Assembly (NCBI GenBank): GCA_002367375.1
Contig: DFBR01000128.1
Location: 4,782-15,807 of the forward strand
Source of the DNA: Erythrobacter sp. UBA3075
GTDB taxonomy: Bacteria > Pseudomonadota > Alphaproteobacteria > Sphingomonadales > Sphingomonadaceae
Length of the DNA: 11,026 nt
Reading direction: 5' to 3'
Of the stretch, positions 6,600 to 11,026 are shown piece after piece (the first letter of the stretch is position 1; each line of letters starts with the position of its first letter). The position numbers and the translations under genes were made by a program. Below the pieces are notes generated by a model that worked only from the letters and a program-made list of their open reading frames with translations, was not told where the DNA came from and did no database searches.

Positions 6600-7691
6600 T
6601 CACCGCAGGGTCGTCATGCCGACAGGAGCGACGCGAGCGCCGGTTCCCATGGCATTGGCCTGACGGTCGAGCAGCGCACCAGCGCCGCGATTAACCGCTT
6701 CAACCGACATCCGGTTGCCACGGCTTACGCGGACCGTCGGACCCGAAGGAACGGCCGCGCCAGCGAAACCCTGATTGGCAGCAGGCTGAGCATTCGGCGT
6801 CGGATTGCGCGACGGCACAGAGCTGCGCTGGAAGCGCGACACATCGCCGCCGGTCACGAAAGTGGTACCACCTTCACCCGGGCGAGAGACGGCACTGCGC
6901 AGCAGCGCCTCTTCTTCTTCAGCCGAGGCATTGGCAGGCAATTCAATATCGCCCGAAGCAATGGCACGCTCCAGTTCAGTCTGGTTGTCGGCAATCGAGC
7001 GCAGCGCGAGGCTGATCGTACCGATCGTCTGCGCAACCGAGATTTTCTCGGCAATGCGCGGGGTCACTTCCATCGTCACCGTGCGGAAGGCACGCACAAC
7101 CGTGCGGCCGTCTTCAGTGGTGGTCGTTTCAGTAGACTGATCGGTGGCGAGAACGCGCAGGTTCGTCAGGATCGTTTCGGCAGTCTGCAGAGCCTGCTGG
7201 CCGCCGCCTTCACCCTGAACCGACTGGGTCAGCATCATGTCAACGCGGTCTCCCGGGAAGACGAAGCCAGCCACACCCGTGCGAGCGGAGACAGGAACGG
7301 TCACGGCACGCATGCCAGGGCCAAGCGCTGCGGCAAGGAAGCCGCGATCGCCGGGCGAAACAAGCGTGCCTTGCGTAACGGGCTCACCAGCGGTCATCGG
7401 ATGACGCACGACGGTGCCGAGCAGCTGTTCCATATCGGCCTCGCCGTCGATGAAATAGGCGTCTTGCACCAATTCCTGCGGCCAGAGCTGATATGCCACG
7501 GCGTCAGCCGTGATGATTGTGCCAACCGGCAGGCTGCGCTTGGCAACCAGCACTTTGGGGCCTTCCGGCTCCGCTTCGGCGGCTTCGACTTCGGGAGCTG
7601 CCGCGCCTGCGAACATGCTCCGGGCAGCAAGAGCGGTGCCGATCGCTACGATCAGCGCTCCTACCAGCAGAATGAGCTTCTTCTTGTCCAT
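6600..7691 (-). CDS. cpaB: Tad pilus assembly protein CpaB (RcpC)
   Basis: A 363-residue inner-membrane-anchored periplasmic protein with one N-terminal membrane helix (residues 6-25 after MDKKK). A SAF domain follows (about 46-112, with VLVAKRSLPVGTII), then the RcpC/CpaB domain (about 118-235, including GMRAVTVPVSARTGVAGFV from 126, PGDRVDMMLTQ at 146-156 and ISLALRS at 226-232). The C-terminal 100 residues are less conserved and probably flexible, ending with a VRVSRGN motif (320-326) common in this family. The exact role is not settled; it is thought to bridge or gate the secretin through its peptidoglycan-facing SAF domain. The ATG at 7691 is the natural start, with GGGGG about 13 bases upstream as a weak ribosome binding site. 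A 75-base gap from cpaA leaves room for an internal promoter. Length and domain order are normal. Confidence 0.93.
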   Translation of the reverse strand: MDKKKLILLVGALIVAIGTALAARSMFAGAAAPEVEAAEAEPEGPKVLVAKRSLPVGTIITADAVAYQLWPQELVQDAYFIDGEADMEQLLGTVVRHPMTAGEPVTQGTLVSPGDRGFLAAALGPGMRAVTVPVSARTGVAGFVFPGDRVDMMLTQSVQGEGGGQQALQTAETILTNLRVLATDQSTETTTTEDGRTVVRAFRTVTMEVTPRIAEKISVAQTIGTISLALRSIADNQTELERAIASGDIELPANASAEEEEALLRSAVSRPGEGGTTFVTGGDVSRFQRSSVPSRNPTPNAQPAANQGFAGAAVPSGPTVRVSRGNRMSVEAVNRGAGALLDRQANAMGTGARVAPVGMTTLR

Positions 7692-7750
7692 GGTGCGTCA
7701 AGCCCCCTTAGTTGGATCACGTATTTGTGTTTGACCCGGATAAACCGGAA

Positions 7751-7758
7751 TTGGTTAA
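7751..7758 (-). promoter_or_regulatory. Possible CtrA half-site (TTAACCAA) upstream of cpaB
   Basis: Read on the minus strand, the cpaA-cpaB gap contains TTAACCAA, about 60 bases before the cpaB ATG. The alphaproteobacterial cell-cycle regulator CtrA binds TTAA-N7-TTAA and TTAACCAT-like half-sites and controls pilus genes in Caulobacter. The second half is not present here (CGGT where TTAA would be expected), so this is weak evidence for direct control. Confidence 0.18.
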
Positions 7759-7766
7759 AATGAGGT

Positions 7767-8255
7767 TCATCCCGCAGCCACAGCAGCGGATGCGGGAAGA
7801 TAAAATGTTCCGATGGTCCACAATCCGGCGAGCGCGATGGCCACGCCATAAGGGATTGCGAGTTTGTCTTTCTGGCGGCGGGCGACGTGCCACATGCCAA
7901 AACCGATGGTCAGGACGCCGCCCAGCAGCGCCATCATGATCAGCAGCTTCACGAAAATGAGTGGCTGGATCCACAAAGCGAGCGCCGTCAGTAGCTTCAC
8001 GTCGCCGCCACCCATTGCGCGCAGGGCGAACAGGATGGACAGCACGGCAAAGGTTGCGACAGCGCAGCCGATCTGCATGGCAATATCGGGCCACAGTGCC
8101 ATACCTGTGGCAATCCAGAACAGCGGAGCGCCCAGCGCGATCGCGCCGTTCAGCCAATTGGCGATGCGGCGGCTCTTAAGATCGGTGAACGCAGCGGTCA
8201 CCAGCGCGATTGCAAGCGCGGCAAGCAGTGCGTATTTGAACGGATCGTCTAACAT
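7767..8255 (-). CDS. cpaA: Prepilin peptidase CpaA (TadV-like, A24 aspartic protease)
   Basis: A 162-residue polytopic membrane protein that cleaves the leader of Flp-type prepilins at the cytoplasmic membrane face. The two catalytic aspartates of A24 peptidases are in place: D25 in FTDLKSRRIANWLN (from 23) and D85 in MGGGDVKLL (81-89), the GxGD signature. About six hydrophobic helices are visible (for example 7-24, 35-52, 56-79, 88-99, 101-122 and 134-153), and IPYGVAIALAG (134-144) near the end is typical. It lacks the N-terminal methylase domain of PilD enzymes, as expected for the short TadV/CpaA type. It is first in the pilus cluster and diverges from the hydrolase gene across 77 bases. 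The start ATG at 8255 has a G-rich stretch about 4-8 bases upstream. Its substrate pilin is not encoded in this window. Confidence 0.92.
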   Translation of the reverse strand: MLDDPFKYALLAALAIALVTAAFTDLKSRRIANWLNGAIALGAPLFWIATGMALWPDIAMQIGCAVATFAVLSILFALRAMGGGDVKLLTALALWIQPLIFVKLLIMMALLGGVLTIGFGMWHVARRQKDKLAIPYGVAIALAGLWTIGTFYLPASAAVAAG

Positions 8256-8332
8256 GAGGCCCCCAAAAGTCTCTTGAGCCTTGTGCTAGCGCCTATCACT
8301 TACCAAAAAGTAACCACTGGCAGGAGGTTCGT
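8256..8332. promoter_or_regulatory. Divergent intergenic region between cpaA and the hydrolase gene
   Basis: This 77-base gap must hold the promoters for the pilus cluster (minus strand) and the hydrolase-oxidoreductase pair (plus strand), unless transcription enters from further away. I see no confident -35/-10 pair on either strand. TTGAGC at 8274-8279 is a possible + strand -35 element, but what follows 17 bases later is a poor -10. A small TTAC/GTAA symmetry flanks CCAAAA-type sequence at 8300-8313. Confidence 0.3.
8322..8327 (+). promoter_or_regulatory. Perfect Shine-Dalgarno AGGAGG pointing to an ATT start codon
   Basis: AGGAGG is a full match to the anti-Shine-Dalgarno sequence. The only start-like codon at proper distance is ATT at 8333 (5-base spacer), in frame with the hydrolase. 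No ATG, GTG, TTG or CTG in that frame lies between the in-frame stop TGA at 8255-8257 and the ATG at 8486, so this site decides the start. Confidence 0.7.
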
Positions 8333-9319
8333 ATTAGCCACGACACGAAAGTTGCCACCAAGGCATTTGATCGACGGGCCATCCCGGCAGGCGCGACGGA
8401 GGGCACGTGGTTTGCGCCCGACGGGCATGAAATCCGTCATATCGACTGGCCCCGCCCTCCAGCGGACGTAACCCCGCGCGGGTCGATGCTGTTCATGGCC
8501 GGGCGTGGTGATGCCTATGAGAAATATCTCGAAAGTTTCGAGCACTGGCGCCAGCAGGGCTGGCAGGTCAGCGCAGCGGACTGGCGCGGTCAGGGCGGCT
8601 CGGGCCGTCTGGGCAATGATGATGCGACGGGCCATATCGACGATTTTGCTCTGTGGGTTGCGGATCTGGCAGATTATTGGCGCGGCTGGGCCGATGGGCG
8701 CGAAGGTCCGCTCGTATTGCTCGGCCATTCTATGGGCGGCCATCTCGTTTTGCGCGCGGTCATGGAGCAGGTGCTTGACCCGGCACCCGACACGCTGGTG
8801 CTGTCTGCGCCCATGCTTGATACTTTTCCTGAATTGGTGCCGCTGCCGATCAAGCGCGGCTTTGCAAGAATCATGACGAAGCTGGGCGATCCCAAACGCC
8901 CTGCGTGGAAAATGAGCGAAAAGCCCGGTGCCAAGCCGGGCCTGCGCCAGACTTTGCTGACGCATGATGTCACGCGTTACGAAGACGAAATGTGGTGGCG
9001 CAGCCATCGGCCTGAGCTGGAGCTTGGCCCAGGAAGCTGGGGCTGGGTCAGCGGCGCGATGGAAAGTTCTGCCACGCTGTTCCGTCGCGGCGCGCTGGAA
9101 AGCGTCGACGTGCCCACTTTCATCGTTGCCACCGATGCGGACCGGCTGGTTAGTCCCTCCGCCATCCGCAGCGCCATTGCGCGGCTGCCCAATGCGCAAT
9201 CACTCGTGTTCGGGGATGAAGCGCACCACGAAATCCTGCGTGAGGCGGACCCGGTGCGTGAACAGGCACTGGCGGCAATTGATGAGTTCCTGATTCGAGA
9301 GACCGCCTCTGATGGCTGA
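8333..9319 (+). CDS. Alpha/beta hydrolase (monoacylglycerol lipase / lysophospholipase-like), probable ATT start
   Basis: A 328-residue serine hydrolase (Hydrolase_4 type) that would cleave acyl esters such as monoacylglycerols or lysophospholipids; the substrate is not known. From the ATT start the protein begins MSHDTKVATKAFDRRAIPAG. WFAPDGHEIRHIDWP (26-40) and RGSMLF (49-54) form the first strands, so an ATG start at 8486 (residue 52) would delete the beginning of the core sheet. The nucleophile is S133 in GHSMGG; the acid is probably D270 (ATDADRLVS) and the histidine H299 (AHHEILRE). The usual oxyanion HG motif is replaced by AGRGD (56-60). DWRGQGGSGRLG (83-94) matches the family's D-x-RG-x-G-x-S region. 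No signal peptide is seen, so it is cytoplasmic. Its last 8 bases overlap the downstream oxidoreductase start, implying a coupled pair. Fold and catalytic triad are clear; the start is an inference. Confidence 0.85.
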   Translation: MSHDTKVATKAFDRRAIPAGATEGTWFAPDGHEIRHIDWPRPPADVTPRGSMLFMAGRGDAYEKYLESFEHWRQQGWQVSAADWRGQGGSGRLGNDDATGHIDDFALWVADLADYWRGWADGREGPLVLLGHSMGGHLVLRAVMEQVLDPAPDTLVLSAPMLDTFPELVPLPIKRGFARIMTKLGDPKRPAWKMSEKPGAKPGLRQTLLTHDVTRYEDEMWWRSHRPELELGPGSWGWVSGAMESSATLFRRGALESVDVPTFIVATDADRLVSPSAIRSAIARLPNAQSLVFGDEAHHEILREADPVREQALAAIDEFLIRETASDG

Positions 9320-10421
9320 GAGCTTTGATGTTGCGATCATCGGTGCAGGCATGGCTGGTGCCAGCCTTGCTGCCGAGATCGGGCCGGACATGCGGGTGAT
9401 CGTATTGGAGGCGGAAGATCAGCCCGGTTACCATGCAACGGGCCGCTCGGCTGCTTTCTGGGAGGAATGCTATGGCGGGCCGGACATTGTCCCACTCACC
9501 AGCGCATCGGGACCGTGGCTGCGCGAACGAGGTTTGCTCGGCGAGCGCGGCGCACTCTACCTCGCGCGCGAGCAGGATGAGCCTGCGATCGAAAAATTCT
9601 TCCACGACTTTGCCGGTTCCGGCGCGTCACCGCGCCGAATCGGGCGCGAACAGCTGGAAGGCCATGTACCCGGCCTGCTGCCGCAATGGGATCGCGCAAT
9701 CCATCAGCCGCGCTGCGCCGACATTGATGTGGGCGCTTTGCATCAACACTATCTCAGTACCGCTCGTGCGAATGGCGTGACGGTGAAATGCCGCGCACGC
9801 CTTGCCTCGGCACGGCGCAGCGGCGAGGGCTGGGAGCTGCGGCTTGAGAATGGCGAGGAGATGCGCGTGGGCGTGCTCGCCAATGCGGCAGGGGCCTGGG
9901 CCGACAGAATCGCGCAGCTTGCAGGTGCGCAGCCGCTCGGCATTACGCCCTATCGCCGCACCGTGGTGCAATTGCGCACCGATCCGGCACCGCCAGTCGA
10001 TTTGCCGCTGTGCCTTGATATATCGGGCGACTTCTATTTTCGGCCAGAGAGCGGCAGGCTGTGGCTCAGCCCGCATGACGAAATTCCGTCTGCGCCATGT
10101 GATGCTGCGCCAGAGGAATTGGATGTCGCGCTGGCAATCGATCGGCTGCAACATGTGCTGGACTGGCAAGTCACTGCGGTCGAGCACAAATGGGCAGGCC
10201 TGCGCAGCTTCGCGCCCGACCGCTGCCCGGTCTATGGCTTCGATACAGATGTGCCCGGCTTCTTCTGGTTTGCCGGACAAGGCGGATACGGCATCCAGAC
10301 CGCGCCCGCAGCAGCCCGATTGGGCGCGCAATTGCTGTGCGACAGGCCGCGCGATGCCATGACAGCCGATTTGAATGTAAAATTGTATGCGCCTGCCCGT
10401 TTTGCGAAGGCCACGGCCTAG
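9312..10421 (+). CDS. FAD-dependent D-amino-acid dehydrogenase, DauA-like (DAO family)
   Basis: A 369-residue flavoprotein of the DAO fold, expected to oxidise an amine or amino acid to an imino acid. The Rossmann FAD motif is IIGAGMAGASLAAEI (9-23), with E33 to bind ribose. GYHATGRSAAF (39-49), ADIDVGALHQHYL (136-148), NAAGAWADRIAQLAGAQPLG (191-210), WAGLRSF (294-300) and AGQGGYGIQT (321-330) resemble Pseudomonas aeruginosa D-arginine dehydrogenase DauA over the full length. Y54, Y242 and R298 align with its Y53, Y249 and R305, but positions of its H48 and E87 appear to be F49 and A81 (alignment from memory). E87 contacts the basic substrate side chain, so this enzyme probably prefers another substrate. 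The ATG overlaps the hydrolase stop (ATGGCTGA), so translation is likely coupled. No signal peptide or membrane helix is visible. Family certain; substrate unknown. Confidence 0.88.
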   Translation: MAESFDVAIIGAGMAGASLAAEIGPDMRVIVLEAEDQPGYHATGRSAAFWEECYGGPDIVPLTSASGPWLRERGLLGERGALYLAREQDEPAIEKFFHDFAGSGASPRRIGREQLEGHVPGLLPQWDRAIHQPRCADIDVGALHQHYLSTARANGVTVKCRARLASARRSGEGWELRLENGEEMRVGVLANAAGAWADRIAQLAGAQPLGITPYRRTVVQLRTDPAPPVDLPLCLDISGDFYFRPESGRLWLSPHDEIPSAPCDAAPEELDVALAIDRLQHVLDWQVTAVEHKWAGLRSFAPDRCPVYGFDTDVPGFFWFAGQGGYGIQTAPAAARLGAQLLCDRPRDAMTADLNVKLYAPARFAKATA

Positions 10422-10476
10422 CCAAGAGGCTCATCTTTGTTATGTTACGAAAGACGATAACAGAGGAGAGTTTTCG

Positions 10477-10653
10477 ATGGGTCACCATTTTGAAATTTAT
10501 AAGGACAAAGCTGGCGAGTTCCGCGTCCGTTTCAGCTACAATGAAGAAGTCATGTTCTCCACGCAGGGCTATTCTTCCAAGGCGAGCGCCAAGAACGCTA
10601 TTGAATCGATCCAGAAGAACGGCCCCGGCGCCAAAGTGGTCGACAACAGCTAA
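10477..10653 (+). CDS. Small YegP/DUF1508 family protein
   Basis: A 58-residue protein made of a single DUF1508 (YegP) unit: HFEIYKDKAGEFRVRF (4-19), an FSTQGYSSKASAKNAIESI stretch (27-45) and a short basic end. These units fold as a small beta-beta-alpha module. E. coli YegP has two copies in tandem, while single-unit forms are common in proteobacteria. The biochemical role is unknown. AGAGGAGAG lies 6 bases before the ATG at 10477, an excellent ribosome binding site. The frame stays open back to 10387, but that would overlap the upstream gene's end and has no such site. It is separated from the oxidoreductase by 55 bases and is followed by a terminator, so it may have its own promoter. The strong ribosome binding site suggests good expression. 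Confidence 0.9.
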   Translation: MGHHFEIYKDKAGEFRVRFSYNEEVMFSTQGYSSKASAKNAIESIQKNGPGAKVVDNS

Positions 10654-10681
10654 GCTGTTCCAGTGATAGAAATCACCAAGG

Positions 10682-10710
10682 GGTCGGTCCTTCGCGGGGC
10701 CGGCCTTTTT
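10682..10710 (+). terminator. Rho-independent terminator after the YegP-type gene
   Basis: GGTCGGTCC (10682-10690) pairs with GGGCCGGCC (10697-10705), a 9-bp stem with two G-U pairs and a TTCGCG loop, followed by TTTTT (10706-10710). It acts only on the + strand; no T-run follows in the other direction. The last two T bases are also part of the rnhA stop codon on the minus strand. Confidence 0.88.
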
Positions 10711-11026
10711 ATTTGCCGTTAATCGCGTCGGCCGCGTCGCTGGCGAGTATGTCCACCCGGTCGTTTTCGGGATGGCCTGAGTGCCCCTTCACCCATTCCC
10801 ACTGAATCGTGTGCGGGGCGGCGGCTTCAATCAGATCATGCCACAGGTCGGCATTGCGAACCGGCTTCTTGCTGGCATTGATCCAGCCCTTCTTCTTCCA
10901 CCCCTCGATCCATTTTGTCATGCCATCGATCAAGTAACGGCTGTCTGTGTGGAGCGTGACTTCGCACGCTTCGATCAGCGCATTCAGCGCCATGATCGCG
11001 GCGGTCATTTCCATGCGATTGTTGGT
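10709..11026 (-). CDS. rnhA: Ribonuclease HI (C-terminal part; 5' end outside window)
   Basis: About 105 residues of RNase HI, which cuts the RNA strand of RNA-DNA hybrids during replication and repair. The frame is open through the window edge, beginning [14 protein letters not shown], which matches the middle of the family; an internal Met (11014) is not the true start. Three of the four catalytic acids can be seen: Glu in NNRMEM (E48 in E. coli numbering), Asp in HTDSRYL (D70) and Asp in NDRVDILA (D134). The catalytic-loop His is in KGHSGHPEN. The missing N-terminal third should carry D10. The C-terminus ends shortly after, at DAINGK, a normal length. It converges with the YegP-type gene, and its stop codon TAA overlaps the end of that gene's terminator T-run. 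The window does not show whether it has neighbours in an operon. Confidence 0.95.
   Translation of the reverse strand, partial: TNNRMEMTAAIMALNALIEACEVTLHTDSRYLIDGMTKWIEGWKKKGWINASKKPVRNADLWHDLIEAAAPHTIQWEWVKGHSGHPENDRVDILASDAADAINGK

Noticed and set aside
4870..6663. Two long + strand frames (4870-5751 and 5779-6663) opposite cpaC
   Set aside because: Both are shadows of the CpaC secretin, which has a signal peptide, a BON-like segment and secretin motifs; the shadow peptides show none.
7736..7750. CCGG-ATAAA-CCGG repeat after cpaA as a terminator
   Set aside because: The stem is too short, no T-run follows, and the pilus cluster continues beyond it.
6576..7763. Long open frame on the + strand opposite cpaB (395 codons)
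   Set aside because: It covers the well-supported CpaB on the other strand, has an Arg/His/Gly-rich shadow composition and crosses the cpaA-cpaB gap.
8300..8313. TTAC/GTAA inverted repeat upstream of the hydrolase
   Set aside because: The arms are only 4 bp and the sequence is A-rich, so it is easily due to chance.
8258..8485. Frameshift or pseudogene as explanation for the missing hydrolase start
   Set aside because: The family-like N-terminal peptide is in the same frame as the rest with no stop from 8258 on, so no frameshift is needed; only the start codon is non-standard.
8300..9199. Minus-strand frame of 299 codons opposite the hydrolase
   Set aside because: The + strand product has a full catalytic triad and family motifs; the opposite frame is Arg/His-rich and unrecognisable.

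Overview
The window looks like the chromosome of an alphaproteobacterium, most likely a sphingomonad (Erythrobacter or Altererythrobacter type). This rests on high G+C, the Caulobacter-style cpa order, and the feel of the proteins; no database was searched, so the genus is an inference. It holds 13 supported protein genes and no RNA gene, insertion sequence, CRISPR array or prophage. No gene-free stretch exceeds 120 bases.

Layout. Positions 1-219 are the C-terminal end of an unidentified gene on the + strand. A MarR-family regulator follows (287-763), ending at a strong hairpin (797-830) that can terminate both this gene and the converging pilus operon. Positions 860-8255 are a minus-strand Tad/Flp pilus assembly cluster, read right to left: cpaA (prepilin peptidase), cpaB, cpaC (secretin), cpaD (lipoprotein), cpaE (TadZ-like localisation ATPase), tadB and tadC (inner-membrane platform). 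Divergent from cpaA are two overlapping + strand genes: an alpha/beta hydrolase of the monoacylglycerol-lipase/lysophospholipase type and a FAD-dependent D-amino-acid dehydrogenase of the DauA (D-arginine dehydrogenase) type. Then come a 58-residue YegP/DUF1508 protein, a rho-independent terminator, and the converging 3' part of rnhA (RNase HI), cut by the window end.

How the genes work together. CpaA would mature prepilins. TadB and TadC would form the inner-membrane platform, CpaB and CpaD would assist or align the CpaC outer-membrane channel, and CpaE would place the machine in the cell. The motor ATPase cpaF/tadA, which usually sits between cpaE and tadB, is absent. That slot holds only 70 bases containing a perfect 9-bp GC-rich hairpin. 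No pilin gene (flp/pilA) or pseudopilin genes (tadE/F/G) are in the window either, so the locus is split.

The most striking point is the alpha/beta hydrolase. Its reading frame has no ATG, GTG, TTG or CTG for over 220 bases before an internal ATG that lies inside the fold. A perfect AGGAGG sits 5 nt before an in-frame ATT, which restores a family-like N-terminus. This gene may therefore start at AUU. Other points are a CpaE P-loop lacking both lysines, and a DauA-like enzyme that has apparently lost the residue giving specificity for basic D-amino acids.
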